Below are positions 7,922 to 17,229 of a stretch of 64,000 nt of DNA, piece by piece (position 1 is the first letter of the stretch; every line of letters begins with the position of its first letter). Position numbers and translations under genes: made by a program. Origin of the DNA: Bauldia sp. GTDB taxonomy: Bacteria > Pseudomonadota > Alphaproteobacteria > Rhizobiales > Kaistiaceae. Under the pieces are notes generated by a model, which ran no database searches, was not told where the DNA came from, and was given only the letters and a program-made list of their open reading frames with translations. The stretch lies in NCBI GenBank assembly GCA_026126065.1, contig JAHCJY010000003.1, positions 124,001-188,000 of the forward strand. Reading direction: 5' to 3'.

Positions 7922-9493
7922 ATGGATTTGAGCAAGAGCGACGGGTCATCCCGGCCGGCGGGCTACGTTCCTGCCGACGACGACGAAGAAATTGCCATTG
8001 TCGAGAAGCCGGGTGCGCGCAAGCGCCGGGATGCGGACGACGCTTCCGCGGTCGTCGTTCCCACCGCGGCGGCGTGGGCCAAGGTGCTGGAACGGCTCCG
8101 CAAGCAGCTTGGCGAGGACGTCTATTCGTCGTGGTTCGCGCGGGTGGAGTTCGAGGCCGGCGACGCGGCCTCGGTCATGCTGTCGGTCCCGACGCGGTTC
8201 CTGAAGTCGTGGATTCACGGCAACTACCGCGACAAGCTCGTCGACCTGTGGCTGGCCGAGGGCTACACGATCCGCCGCATCGACATACTGGTGCGGACGG
8301 CGGTGCGGCCGCGCGCCGAGGCCGGGGCGACCGTCGCAGCGTCGGAGCCCGAGCCGCGCGAACGGCCGGCGCCGACGATGCTTGCCCATGCCAAGGCGGT
8401 CGCCGAGGCGCCAAAGCGCCCCCCCAATGGCGGTCCGCTCGGGGGCTCGCCGGTCGATCCGCGCTGCAGCTTCGACACGTTCTGCGAGGGGACGGCGAAC
8501 CGCGTCGCGCTCGCCGCCGCCCGATCGGTTGCCGACGGCGCCGCCGCGGCGTCGTTCAACCCCCTCTTCCTTCATGCCGGCGTCGGCCGCGGCAAGTCGC
8601 ACCTTCTCCATGCGATCGCGCAGGCGTCGCGCGGCGGGCATTCCGGCCGCAACGTCGTCTACCTGACGGCCGAGCACTTCATGTTCCGCTTCGTCGCCGC
8701 CATCAGGAACCAGTCCGGCGTCGCCTTCAAGGAGAGCCTTCGCGAGATCGACGTCCTGCTGATCGACGATGTCCAGTTCCTGCAGGGGAAATCCGCGCAG
8801 CAGGAGTTCTGCCACCTCCTCAACGTTCTCATCGACGGGGCGCGGCAGGTGGTGGTCGCGGCCGACCGGCCGCCGGCCGAACTCGAATCGCTCGACGAGC
8901 GCGTCCGCTCGCGCCTCGGCGGCGGCGTTGCCTTCGAGATCGGCTCGCCCGACCTGGACCTGCGGCGGAGAATCCTCCGCACCCGCCTGGCAGCGGCGAA
9001 GGAGATCTCGCCCAACCTCGACATCCCGGAGACGGTGATCGACTACGTGGCGCAGACCGTCGCCACCAATGGCCGCGATCTCGAAGGGGCGCTCAACCGC
9101 CTCGTTGCGCAGTGGCAGTTCACCAATGCGCCGATCACCATCCCGTCGGCCGAGGTCACGCTCCGCGATCTCATCGGAACGCGGGAGCCGCGCCGGGTCC
9201 GCATCGAGGACATCCAGAAGGTGGTGTCACGGCACTTCAACGTGTCGAAGGCCGACCTCCTGTCGAGCCGGCGCACCCGCACCATCGTCCGGCCGCGCCA
9301 GATCGCGATGTATCTGTCGAAGGCCATGACGCCGCGGTCGTTGCCGGAGATCGGGAGGCGGTTCGGGGGCAGGGATCACACAACCGTGCTCCACGCGGTC
9401 CGCAAGATCGAGGAGTTGATGGCGGGTGACCGCGGCTTCGGCGACGAGGTCGAACTCCTGCGGAAGATGGTCGAGGACCAGCCTATTCCGTAG
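7922..9493 (+). CDS. dnaA: Chromosomal replication initiator protein DnaA
   Basis: An AAA+ ATPase that opens the replication origin and regulates transcription. The 523-aa protein starts at ATG 7922 (GAGGGA seven bases upstream). Domain I contains WAKVLERLRKQLGEDVYSSWF. After a low-complexity linker, domain III shows Walker A GVGRGKS (about residue 220) and Walker B LLIDDVQF (about 280). The C-terminal duplex-DNA-binding domain ends with the signature GGRDHTTVLHA (about 482). The N-terminal acidic/linker extension makes it slightly longer than average. A GANTC site (7917-7921) abuts the start codon. Confidence 0.98.
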   Translation: MDLSKSDGSSRPAGYVPADDDEEIAIVEKPGARKRRDADDASAVVVPTAAAWAKVLERLRKQLGEDVYSSWFARVEFEAGDAASVMLSVPTRFLKSWIHGNYRDKLVDLWLAEGYTIRRIDILVRTAVRPRAEAGATVAASEPEPRERPAPTMLAHAKAVAEAPKRPPNGGPLGGSPVDPRCSFDTFCEGTANRVALAAARSVADGAAAASFNPLFLHAGVGRGKSHLLHAIAQASRGGHSGRNVVYLTAEHFMFRFVAAIRNQSGVAFKESLREIDVLLIDDVQFLQGKSAQQEFCHLLNVLIDGARQVVVAADRPPAELESLDERVRSRLGGGVAFEIGSPDLDLRRRILRTRLAAAKEISPNLDIPETVIDYVAQTVATNGRDLEGALNRLVAQWQFTNAPITIPSAEVTLRDLIGTREPRRVRIEDIQKVVSRHFNVSKADLLSSRRTRTIVRPRQIAMYLSKAMTPRSLPEIGRRFGGRDHTTVLHAVRKIEELMAGDRGFGDEVELLRKMVEDQPIP

Positions 9494-9540
9494 GCGTCCG
9501 AGCGCCGAGGGCGACACGATCGCATCGGGCCGGTGAAATG

Positions 9541-9566
9541 TCCCTCCCCCTCTTTGGGGGGAGGGA
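9541..9566. terminator. GC hairpin between convergent dnaA and the nucleotidase gene
   Basis: TCCCTCCCCC (9541-9550) pairs with GGGGGAGGGA (9557-9566) around a 6-base loop. It lies between two convergent genes and has no T run, so it could be a weak bidirectional terminator. Its sequence resembles one arm of the larger palindromic element at 51139-51245, so it may be a short copy of that dispersed repeat. Confidence 0.5.
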
Positions 9567-9601
9567 GCATCTGGTGCCCGAACCCGCCGCAACCGGCCGG
9601 G

Positions 9602-10354
9602 CTATGCCGGACGATCGTGCGTCGACGTCTCCTCCGCGACCGCGCGGAGGAAGGCGGCGAGGTTCTCCGTCAGGAAGTGCGCCGCCGGCTCCGGGCCCTT
9701 CTCGAGGTCCCAGCTGGCGCGGAAGACGTCGCGCGTTCCCGGCGGCAGCACCAGGATCGTCGCCATGCCGAGCCGCCGCGGCTCGATCAGGTTCCGGGCA
9801 AGGTCCTCGAAGATCGCGGTCCGCCGCGGGTCGGCGCCGGTCTCGGCGATGAGCCGGGCGTACACGTTCGGATGCGGCTTGGCGTACTGGCCGCTCCGGG
9901 CGAAATCGAAGATCCCCGCGAACAGATCCGACATTCCGAGGCGCGCCAGGACCTTTCCGGCGTGGTGGAGCGGCGAATTGGTAAGGACGTAGCGCGGCCC
10001 CGGCAGCGCGGCGATGGCCTCGGCCAGCTCCGGGTTCGGCGCAATCGCCGAATGGTCGATGTCGTGCACATAGGCGAGATAGGCGTCCGGCGAGACGCCG
10101 TGCTCGGTCATCAGGCCGCGGACGGTCGCGCCGTAGCGGCCGTACAGGTCCTGCCGGACGCGGTCAGCTTCGGTCGCCGAAAGGTTCAGCTCGCGGCGGA
10201 TGAAGCTCCGCATCCGCTCGTCGTAGATCGCCGCCAGTTCTGGCGTGGGCGCGTAGAGCGTGTCGTCGAGGTCGAAGACCCAGACGTTGACGTCCCTGAA
10301 CGGCGACAGGTCGTCGTCCGGGTCGACGCCGGGGTGAAGCGCCCGCCGTGCCAT
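9602..10354 (-). CDS. HAD-family pyrimidine 5'-nucleotidase
   Basis: A 250-aa haloacid-dehalogenase-type phosphatase of the Sdt1/YjjG-like pyrimidine 5'-nucleotidase group. The nucleophile motif FDLDDTLY gives D28 and D30; motif II is VLTNSPLHH, motif III includes the lysine of AKPHPN, and motif IV reads IFEDLARN. It should dephosphorylate pyrimidine mononucleotides, though the in vivo substrate is not certain. It follows ridA by 8 bp and argB lies upstream; an argB-nucleotidase pairing is common in alphaproteobacteria. Confidence 0.88.
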   Translation of the reverse strand: MARRALHPGVDPDDDLSPFRDVNVWVFDLDDTLYAPTPELAAIYDERMRSFIRRELNLSATEADRVRQDLYGRYGATVRGLMTEHGVSPDAYLAYVHDIDHSAIAPNPELAEAIAALPGPRYVLTNSPLHHAGKVLARLGMSDLFAGIFDFARSGQYAKPHPNVYARLIAETGADPRRTAIFEDLARNLIEPRRLGMATILVLPPGTRDVFRASWDLEKGPEPAAHFLTENLAAFLRAVAEETSTHDRPA

Positions 10355-10362
10355 GCGATACC

Positions 10363-10713
10363 CTACTTGGCAGCGACCACGCCGATCTCGACGAGCATCC
10401 GGGGGTCAGCGAGCTTTGCCTCGATCGCGGTGCGGGCCGGAAGATCCTTGCCGCCGGTCCAGGGCTTCCACGCCTCGTTGACGGCCTCGCGGGTGCGGAT
10501 GTCGGCGAGGTAGAGGTTTGCCGTCACGATCCGGCTCCTGTCGGTGCCGCACAATACCAGCAGCCGGTCGATCTCGGCGAGAATCTGCTCGGTCTGGCCC
10601 TTCACGTCGGCGTCGAGCCTGGAGGCAACGATGCCGGCGGTGAAGACGAAGCCATTGGCCTCGACGACCAGGGAATAGATGGCCGACGGCTCGTGGCGGG
10701 TAATGGTGGACAT
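10363..10713 (-). CDS. RidA/YjgF/UK114 family protein (enamine/imine deaminase)
   Basis: A 116-aa member of the RidA family, which hydrolyses reactive enamine/imine intermediates released by PLP enzymes. Conserved segments are NGFVFTAGIV, the Asn-containing VTANLYLADI and the arginine-containing PARTAIEAKLADP, whose Arg binds the substrate carboxylate in active members. It lies between argB and the nucleotidase gene on the same strand. Insertion of ridA in the argB unit is less usual. The subgroup within the family was not resolved. Confidence 0.9.
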   Translation of the reverse strand: MSTITRHEPSAIYSLVVEANGFVFTAGIVASRLDADVKGQTEQILAEIDRLLVLCGTDRSRIVTANLYLADIRTREAVNEAWKPWTGGKDLPARTAIEAKLADPRMLVEIGVVAAK

Positions 10714-10759
10714 GGCTCTCTCGTTCAGTTGGCGCGGACGAACGCCCGCGGGGAAAGGG

Positions 10760-11665
10760 CTAGCGCGTGATCAGCGTGCCGGCGCCGAGTTCGGTGAAGA
10801 GTTCCAGGATCACGGCGTGGGGCGTCTTGCCGTCGAGGATGACGACGCCCTCGACGCCGCGCTCGATCGCCTCGATGCAGGTCTCGACCTTGGGGATCAT
10901 GCCGCCGGAGATGACGCCCGACGCGATCAGACCCTTCGCCTCGGCCACGGTGAGCTGCTTGATCAGCTTCTTGTTGGCGTCGAGGACGCCGGGGACGTCG
11001 GTGAGGAAGAGCAGCCGCGCCGCGCCGAGCGCGCCGGCGATCGCCCCCGCGAACGTGTCCGCGTTGATGTTGTAGGTCTCGCCGTCCTCACCGGGCGCCA
11101 CCGGCGCGATCACGGGAATGAGGCCGGCCTTCGACACCATGTCGATGACCTCGCGGTTGACCTTCCACGGCTCGCCGACAAAGCCGAGGTCGACGACCTT
11201 CTCGATGTTGGAATCGGGGTCGCGCTCGCCGCGGGTCAGCTTCCGGGCGATGACCATGTTGCCGTCCTTGCCGGAAAGCCCCACCGCCTTCCCGCCGGCG
11301 GCGTTGATGGACATCACGATGCCTTTGTTGATGGTGCCGGCGAGCACCATCTCCACGACTTCGACGGTCCGCTTGTCGGTAACGCGCAGGCCGCCGCGGA
11401 ACTCGCTTTTGATGTCGAGCTTCTCGAGGAGCTTTCCGATCTGCGGGCCGCCGCCATGGACGACCACCGGGTACACGCCGGAAACCTCGAGGAGCGCGAT
11501 ATCCTTGGCGAATGCCACGGCAAGGTCCGGATCGCCCATGGTCGATCCGCCATACTTCACCACGACGGTCTTGGTGTCGTAGCGCAGCATGTATGGCAGG
11601 GCGGTCGCGATGACGCGCGCCCGCGCGACGAAATCGGCGTCGCCTTCAGGGGTCGGCCCGGTCAT
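10760..11665 (-). CDS. argB: Acetylglutamate kinase
   Basis: Phosphorylates N-acetylglutamate in the arginine pathway. The 301-aa protein is full length. The N-terminal nucleotide/phosphate motif [12 protein letters not shown], the substrate loop [10 protein letters not shown], the segment [17 protein letters not shown] and the Asn/Asp-rich [11 protein letters not shown] all match the amino-acid-kinase fold of ArgB. An N-terminal helix extension is present, as in hexameric, arginine-inhibited ArgB enzymes; regulation by arginine is inferred only. It is first in a likely argB-ridA-nucleotidase unit. Confidence 0.97.
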   Translation of the reverse strand: MTGPTPEGDADFVARARVIATALPYMLRYDTKTVVVKYGGSTMGDPDLAVAFAKDIALLEVSGVYPVVVHGGGPQIGKLLEKLDIKSEFRGGLRVTDKRTVEVVEMVLAGTINKGIVMSINAAGGKAVGLSGKDGNMVIARKLTRGERDPDSNIEKVVDLGFVGEPWKVNREVIDMVSKAGLIPVIAPVAPGEDGETYNINADTFAGAIAGALGAARLLFLTDVPGVLDANKKLIKQLTVAEAKGLIASGVISGGMIPKVETCIEAIERGVEGVVILDGKTPHAVILELFTELGAGTLITR

Positions 11666-11766
11666 TCCAGGGATCTCGGCTAGCTGGACGGGCGGCCTCT
11701 ATAGCGGCTTTCCAGCGAGCCGACAAACGGGCCCGGCCTAGTTGCCGGACCGTTGTTGCGGCCGGT

Positions 11767-12519
11767 TCAGGCCATCGCCGAGCTGGCGGCCGGCATCGGC
11801 ATCGTGGCGCCGATCCGCGGCGACGAGGCGACGGGCAGCGTCTGTCCCTCGACCAGCATGCGGCGCTCGAATGCGGTCGAGCGGAAGCTCGGGAAGCGCT
11901 TCTCCACGCTCTCCCGCACCTGGCGGAATTCGCCATAGGTCAGGTAGTGCGGCTTGAGCAGGGTCGGATACTGGCGGGCCTCGCCGAGCTGCCGCGACCC
12001 GAAGGTGCGGCGGTAGAAGGCGCGGTGCTCGGCCCGGACCCCGGCGAGGATGGCGTCGGCCTTGTAATACTCGGCCACCATCCACGGAATGCGGATCGTC
12101 AGATATGGCAGCAACCCCGGATACGCCTTGAAGGCGGCCTCGCTGTTGGCGTGACGGGTGGGGTCGATGAGGACCTTGCCCTCCTTCAGGAAGGGCTCGA
12201 GGAGATCGGAGAAAACCTCCCAGGCGGGGCAATCTGGGGTTTCCGCGGTCACAACGCTCACGCGAATCGTCGTGGCCAGGACACCGTCGATGAACATCCC
12301 GAAAACGGTTGTATTGTCGAGATCGTCGTATCGGTCGCTGAGGCGGCGATCGAAGCGCGGCGCGACGCCATCCTCGCGAGTATAGGCCTCGTAACGCAAC
12401 CGGAAGACCGCCTCGCGATCCTCGTCGGTTATTGCAAGGCGATAGTCGATACGGTCCAATAGTTCGAGCAGCCGCTCATTTGTACCCTGCGGCTCGCGCG
12501 CCAGCGCAACAACGCCCAT
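11767..12519 (-). CDS. FeeM/LuxI-type N-acyl transferase (putative N-acyl amino acid synthase)
   Basis: A 250-aa protein with the acyltransferase fold shared by FeeM N-acyl amino acid synthases and LuxI autoinducer synthases: YRLAITDEDREAVFRLRYEA, a conserved arginine strand LATTIRVSVV, and LIDPTRHAN. These enzymes transfer an acyl chain from acyl-ACP to an amino acid or related amine. Product and target here are unknown, and no LuxR-type regulator is adjacent. The last 30 residues are low complexity. It follows a cyclic-di-GMP protein gene on the same strand across a 213-bp AT-richer spacer carrying palindromes. Confidence 0.72.
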   Translation of the reverse strand: MGVVALAREPQGTNERLLELLDRIDYRLAITDEDREAVFRLRYEAYTREDGVAPRFDRRLSDRYDDLDNTTVFGMFIDGVLATTIRVSVVTAETPDCPAWEVFSDLLEPFLKEGKVLIDPTRHANSEAAFKAYPGLLPYLTIRIPWMVAEYYKADAILAGVRAEHRAFYRRTFGSRQLGEARQYPTLLKPHYLTYGEFRQVRESVEKRFPSFRSTAFERRMLVEGQTLPVASSPRIGATMPMPAASSAMA

Positions 12520-12570
12520 AACTTACCTCCTCGGGGCCGCCTCCGCCAAGGGTGGCCCGGTAAGAGAAGG

Positions 12571-12586
12571 TTAACAAAGAACTAAC
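12571..12586. promoter_or_regulatory. CtrA-like site (one mismatch) upstream of the FeeM-type gene
   Basis: TTAA-N7-CTAAC lies at 12571-12586, about 52 bp upstream of the start codon at 12519. It differs by one base from the CtrA full-site consensus TTAA-N7-TTAAC. The surrounding stretch is unusually AT-rich for this DNA. Functional assignment is inference. Confidence 0.35.
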
Positions 12587-12628
12587 GCAGAAGTAAGCGA
12601 TTTGTTAAAATGCCGCGCGAATACGAAT

Positions 12629-12679
12629 CGTTAACGTTAACGGCGCGGCTGAAAGGTAGCGGCGAATGCGCGCATTCGC
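12629..12679. promoter_or_regulatory. Two perfect palindromes upstream of the FeeM-type gene
   Basis: CGTTAACGTTAACG (12629-12642) is a 14-bp perfect palindrome. GCGAATGCGCGCATTCGC (12662-12679) is an 18-bp perfect palindrome. Both lie in the spacer between the GGDEF-EAL gene end and the FeeM-type start. Neither is followed by a T run in the direction of transcription, so operator sites are more likely than terminators. Confidence 0.5.
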
Positions 12680-12732
12680 GCACTGCGGGAGGCGGTCGCG
12701 CGAGCGCGGTTTCCGCACAAACGCTGGGAAAA

Positions 12733-15165
12733 CTAGGCGGCCTCGGTCTGGCGCATCTTGCCGCCAGGGTTGCCCCCCGTGAAGGACAGGTCCGAATCGT
12801 CCGCATGCACGGCGATGAATTTTCGGATCTGTGCAACCGGGAGCGGCATGCTGAACAGGTAGCCCTGGACCTCGTCGACCGTATCCTCGGCCGCGATGAT
12901 CTCGAGCTGCTCCTGCGTTTCGATCCCTTCGACGGCAACGGAGAGGCCGAGTGACGAACTCAGGCGCGCCACGCCCTTGAGGAGGGTCAGCGACCGGTCC
13001 CCGGAATTGAGTTGGGCAACGAAGGAGCGGTCGATCTTCACCTTGTTCAGCGGGAAGGTGTGCAGGTAGCTGAGGCCGGAATAGCCCGTGCCGAAATCGT
13101 CGAGCGCGATCCGGACGCCCTGGGCAACCAACTCGCCGAGGATGGTGCGGACCCCGGGCGTGTCGCGCAGCAGCACCGATTCGGTGATCTCGACCTCGAG
13201 CCGCTTCGGCGAAAGGCCGGACTCGGCGAGCGCTTCAGCGACCACCGCGGTCAGCCGGCTGTGCCGGAACTGGACCGACGAGAGGTTGACGGCGACGCGG
13301 ACCGTCTCGGGCCAGGATGCGCATTCCTTGGTCGCGGTCCGGATCACCCAGTCGCCCATCTCGTTGATGATGCCGATGTCCTCGGCGGCCGGGATGAACT
13401 TGCCGGGTGGGATGAGGCCGCGCTCGGGGTGGTTCCAGCGGATGAGCGCCTCGCAGGTCGTGACCCGCTTGGTACGGAGGTTGATGAGCGGCTGGTAGTA
13501 GAGCTCGAATTGCCCTTCGGCGAGCGCCCGGCGGAGGTCCATCTCGAGCGCGCGCTTGGCCTGGACCTCAGCGTCCATCGAGGGATCGAAGACACGCCAG
13601 GTGCCACGGCCGTTGGACTTGGTGTGGTACAGCGCCATGTCGGCGTTCTTGAGCAGAAGATCCGGGTCGCTGCCGTCGCGCGGCGCCAGCGCAGCGCCGA
13701 TGCTGGCCCCGATGATCACGTGCTGGCCCTCAATCTGGTAGGGCTTCGACACCGTCTCGATGATCCGCCGCGCGAGGTCGTCGAGGGCCGCAAGGTCACG
13801 CTCGCCGAGATACTGGAGCACGACGAACTCGTCGCCGCCGAAACGGGCGACCACGTCCGGGGCGGCGATGATCGTCCGCATGCGGTCTGCCACCGCGCAC
13901 AGGAGCGCGTCGCCGGCGGGATGGCCGAGCGTGTCGTTGACCTGCTTGAACTCGTCGAGATCGACGAACAGCACCGCGAACTGCTCCTCGGGCCGCGCCA
14001 TCTCGAGCACGTCCGAGAGGTGCTCGTGGAAGCTGTTCCGGTTTGGCAGGCGCGTGAGGTTGTCGAACCGCGCCAGGCGGTGGATGCGCTGCTCGGAGGT
14101 CCGGCGCTCGGTGACGTCCTCGGCAATGACGACGGAGCCGCCATTCTCCATCGGACGGGCAGTGAGCGACAGCCAGCGGTCCCGGCCCGCCTCCACGATC
14201 AGTTCGCCCGGAACTCCCGAAAGGCGGCGTTCGAATTCGGCCGCGAACCTGCCGAGGTCGTGCGTGTCGGAGAAGGCATGGCTCGCCGTGAGCAGTTCGG
14301 CCGGAGACATCCCGGCGACGACGACCGCCCGGGAGATGCCGAGAAGCTCGATCAGGCGCTCATTGGCGACCACCAGCTTCCGCTCGGCGTCGAACATCAA
14401 AAGACCGTGCGGCATGTTGTTGAGCGCGGTGGTGAAGCGCGCCGCAAGCTCGGTGATGTCCCGGGCGGAAATGACCGCGTCCAGAAGCTGCTTCCGCAGC
14501 CGGTCGGAGATGAGCTTGACCGAGGCGAAGAACGGAACGAGGACCAGGACGAGGATCGTGTAGTAGAGCGGACCGGCGTAGATCAGGGAAAGCGTGAGCG
14601 GGATGCCGCCGCCGAGGATCTGGGCCGTGACGAGGGCATTGCTGGCAAAGTTCCGGCCCGAGACGCCGACCATGTAGGCAACCACGCCGGCAAAGCCGAA
14701 CAGCCGCACGAACGGATCGTCCGACACCATGAAGCAGGCGAGGCACCAGCCGCCCATGATCGCGAGATAGACCGTCGAGCCGACGATGTAGCGGCGCTCC
14801 CAGGCCTTCAGCCCTTCGGCCGAGCGGAGGGACGGGCGCGCGCGCCCATACGCGATCATGCCGCGGATGCGGACGCTCGCCGCGACGGCGATGGCGACGG
14901 CGAAGCCGAGCAGGATCCAGCTTTCGGCCCACCAAGCGGTGATCAGGGCGGCGATCGTGGTGGCTAGGGTGCCGATATACAGCGACGCCGCGATCTCATG
15001 CAGCGCGTCGAAAAGGGAGCCATAGACCTCCAGCGGCACTGCGCTGGCGTCGCGCCGGACGCTGCCGCCCTGATGTGCAGGCTTCACCATTGCAGTGGCC
15101 ATTTGGCTTTCGGGCCTCGACCGGCTCATCTGGGGCGACGGCAGTCGCACCGTCTGGTTGAACAT
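12733..15165 (-). CDS. Membrane-bound PAS-GGDEF-EAL cyclic-di-GMP signalling protein
   Basis: An 810-aa protein with an N-terminal multi-helix membrane region (about 60-230), a PAS domain (about 245-355), a GGDEF diguanylate cyclase domain and a C-terminal EAL phosphodiesterase domain. The cyclase motif is intact (ARFGGDEF), with no RxxD inhibitory site before it. The EAL domain keeps CEALIRW, EITES, DDFGTGYSGL and KIDRSF, so both activities are possible. Start choice is uncertain: internal ATGs at about residues 13 and 22 are alternatives to 15165. It probably tunes cyclic-di-GMP in response to a signal sensed by the PAS or membrane part. Confidence 0.93.
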   Translation of the reverse strand: MFNQTVRLPSPQMSRSRPESQMATAMVKPAHQGGSVRRDASAVPLEVYGSLFDALHEIAASLYIGTLATTIAALITAWWAESWILLGFAVAIAVAASVRIRGMIAYGRARPSLRSAEGLKAWERRYIVGSTVYLAIMGGWCLACFMVSDDPFVRLFGFAGVVAYMVGVSGRNFASNALVTAQILGGGIPLTLSLIYAGPLYYTILVLVLVPFFASVKLISDRLRKQLLDAVISARDITELAARFTTALNNMPHGLLMFDAERKLVVANERLIELLGISRAVVVAGMSPAELLTASHAFSDTHDLGRFAAEFERRLSGVPGELIVEAGRDRWLSLTARPMENGGSVVIAEDVTERRTSEQRIHRLARFDNLTRLPNRNSFHEHLSDVLEMARPEEQFAVLFVDLDEFKQVNDTLGHPAGDALLCAVADRMRTIIAAPDVVARFGGDEFVVLQYLGERDLAALDDLARRIIETVSKPYQIEGQHVIIGASIGAALAPRDGSDPDLLLKNADMALYHTKSNGRGTWRVFDPSMDAEVQAKRALEMDLRRALAEGQFELYYQPLINLRTKRVTTCEALIRWNHPERGLIPPGKFIPAAEDIGIINEMGDWVIRTATKECASWPETVRVAVNLSSVQFRHSRLTAVVAEALAESGLSPKRLEVEITESVLLRDTPGVRTILGELVAQGVRIALDDFGTGYSGLSYLHTFPLNKVKIDRSFVAQLNSGDRSLTLLKGVARLSSSLGLSVAVEGIETQEQLEIIAAEDTVDEVQGYLFSMPLPVAQIRKFIAVHADDSDLSFTGGNPGGKMRQTEAA

Positions 15166-15254
15166 CGGGCGGACGGCGCGCGATGCTTCGGAATGAACGA
15201 CGGCCGGCAGGGTCGCCCTGCCGGCCGGGAAGATCCAACGGATTCCGCGGTTGA

Positions 15255-16118
15255 CTAGGCTGCAGCCGTCTTGGCGACCTTGGCGCCGGGCCGCTGCGCG
15301 ACCGCCGCCATATCCTTCAAGAACCGTTCAAAGATCGGGTTGAAGAGTTTAGGATTCGTCAAGAACGGTGCATGACCTTCGCCACGCAGCACGAAGCAGT
15401 GCTTTTCCCACAGCGTCGCGTAGTTGAGGCTGCCGATGTAGTCGACGTTGATGATCGGGTCGTTCTCGCCGTTGACGAGCGCGATCGGAACACCGGCGTT
15501 TTCTGCGATCGCACGCTGATCGGAGCTGCGACCGTCGAAAGCGGTCTCGAGCACCATGCGGCGGGCGCGGCCGTCGGCACGCCGGACGGCGGCTCGCAGC
15601 GTGTCGTTGATCGCCGGGCCGAACACGGTCTCGGCGAACATCGCCAATTCGGCGTCGGAGAGATTCTCCTGGCCGATCAGCGGCACCATCGGGTGCGGGC
15701 GATAGCCGCCCATCAGCGATTCCGGCGTGGGGTGAACCGGTGGTGTCGCCGTCAGCATGAAGCCTATCAGGCCCGGGAAGCGCGGCACGAGTTCGAGCGC
15801 GATGTGTCCGCCCAGCGACCACCCGTAAACGACCGCCCGGTCGACGCCGAGCGCCTGCAGGACCTCCATCGTCATGTCGGCAAGGCCGTTCATCGAGTAC
15901 GTGCGCTGCGGATCCGTGGGATCGCTCGATTCGCCATGGCCGGGCAGGTCAAAGGCAATCATCCGGTAGGCATCGCCTGCCGCACTTTCGAGCTGTGCCG
16001 AAAAAACGTCCTTGCTACAGGAGTTGCCATGGATCAGAACGACCGGCATTCCCGCACCGGACGTCTCGGCTACTGCAATCTCGGCATGGCTCGTCTGAAT
16101 GGTATGCTTCTTCAGCAT
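15255..16118 (-). CDS. Alpha/beta-fold hydrolase
   Basis: A 287-aa alpha/beta hydrolase. The catalytic triad is visible: nucleophile Ser in YGWSLGGH, Asp in NGENDPII and His in GEGHAPFL; the oxyanion segment is VVLIHGNS. The ATG at 16118 (MLKKHTIQ) was preferred to the upstream frame start because family similarity begins there. No substrate can be assigned; epoxide hydrolase, esterase or lactonase are all possible. A lactonase role would be notable near a LuxI-fold acyltransferase but is speculation. It is divergent from a methyltransferase gene. Confidence 0.88.
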   Translation of the reverse strand: MLKKHTIQTSHAEIAVAETSGAGMPVVLIHGNSCSKDVFSAQLESAAGDAYRMIAFDLPGHGESSDPTDPQRTYSMNGLADMTMEVLQALGVDRAVVYGWSLGGHIALELVPRFPGLIGFMLTATPPVHPTPESLMGGYRPHPMVPLIGQENLSDAELAMFAETVFGPAINDTLRAAVRRADGRARRMVLETAFDGRSSDQRAIAENAGVPIALVNGENDPIINVDYIGSLNYATLWEKHCFVLRGEGHAPFLTNPKLFNPIFERFLKDMAAVAQRPGAKVAKTAAA

Positions 16119-16327
16119 TTCCGTCCTCCTCGGGCCGGGTAAGCGGGGCCATGCTGGCCGGGAAAGGTCCCGGTCCAGACACACTGTTCTGTGAAGACCC
16201 TCTCACGTTATTGCTTCCAAACCTTTAAGGTGACGGCAGAGGGGATGACTGCAATTGCGAAGACCCGGATGCACCGCCACTCGGCACGGCGCGTGCATGC
16301 GGTGGAATTACAAGTGGGAAGCGCATC

Positions 16328-17149
16328 TTGAATAAAGTCTTCGAGGCCACGTCGTACCTTCTTGGCGACACGGAACGCGAACTGGCCCGTCTGATCCGGC
16401 AAGCAGCGCTCTTCTCCGATTTCACCCGGGGTGTCTTCCGCAAGGCCGGCATTGCGCCCGGCATGCGCGTCCTCGACGTCGGTTGCGGCGTCGGCGACGT
16501 TTCGATGATCGCGGCCGGGCTCGTCGGTCCGGGCGGCAGCGTCGTGGGCATCGACCGGTCGCCCGCGGCGCTCGAAATCGCCCGCTCGCGGGTCGAACGC
16601 GAAGGGCTGTCGCAGATCCGCTTCGAGCAGGCCAACCTCCATGAACTCGAGGACGAAGGTTTCGATGCCGTCGTCGGGCGGTTCATCCTCATCCACCTGC
16701 CTGATCCCGCGGCTTCGCTGCGGAGCCTCGCCCGGCGCGTCCGTCGCGGCGGGGTCCTTGCCTTCGTCGAGATGGATATCGGCGTTGCGGACTCCGCGCC
16801 CAAGTCGGACCTCTTCACACGCTGCCTCAACCTCATCACCACCGTCTACCGTAGGGGCGGCATGGAGCCGGACATGGGTTCGCGCCTCTTCGCCGAGTTC
16901 CGCGCCGCCGGACTCGACCCGGCCATCACCGGTGACTGCAGGGTCGAAGCCGGGCCGAACTCGCACGCCTATGACTATTTGGCGGATTCCCTCCGGAGCC
17001 TTCTGCCGAGCATGGTGGAGCACGGTCTGGCCACGGCCCTGGAGATGGATGTCGACACGCTCGCCGACCGGCTCCGGGCGGAGTCGCTCGCCCGCGACCT
17101 GTGCTTCATCTTTCCGCTCACGGTCGGCGCCTGGGCCCGCGCGGCCTGA
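16328..17149 (+). CDS. Class I SAM-dependent methyltransferase
   Basis: A 273-aa methyltransferase with a clear Rossmann SAM-binding motif VLDVGCGVGDVSMIAA, a following acidic residue at VVGIDRSP, and the post-motif VVGRFILIHLPDP. The start appears to be TTG at 16328, preceded by a GGGAAG ribosome-binding site; no ATG lies near the beginning of the conserved region. The C-terminal half is not diagnostic. The substrate is unknown; similarity to UbiE/arsenite-type methyltransferases is only in the SAM domain. Confidence 0.85.
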   Translation: MNKVFEATSYLLGDTERELARLIRQAALFSDFTRGVFRKAGIAPGMRVLDVGCGVGDVSMIAAGLVGPGGSVVGIDRSPAALEIARSRVEREGLSQIRFEQANLHELEDEGFDAVVGRFILIHLPDPAASLRSLARRVRRGGVLAFVEMDIGVADSAPKSDLFTRCLNLITTVYRRGGMEPDMGSRLFAEFRAAGLDPAITGDCRVEAGPNSHAYDYLADSLRSLLPSMVEHGLATALEMDVDTLADRLRAESLARDLCFIFPLTVGAWARAA

Positions 17150-17229
17150 CGGCCGTCATTCGGCCGCGCCTTGACGCGATCATCCGTGCCGCCACTTTTC
17201 TACCAGGGGCGCGACGGAGCGATTCGGCA

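Noticed and set aside
13012..14967. A 651-codon plus-strand frame opposite the GGDEF-EAL gene
   Set aside because: Antisense of a gene with intact catalytic motifs; composition is that of a reverse-complement artefact.
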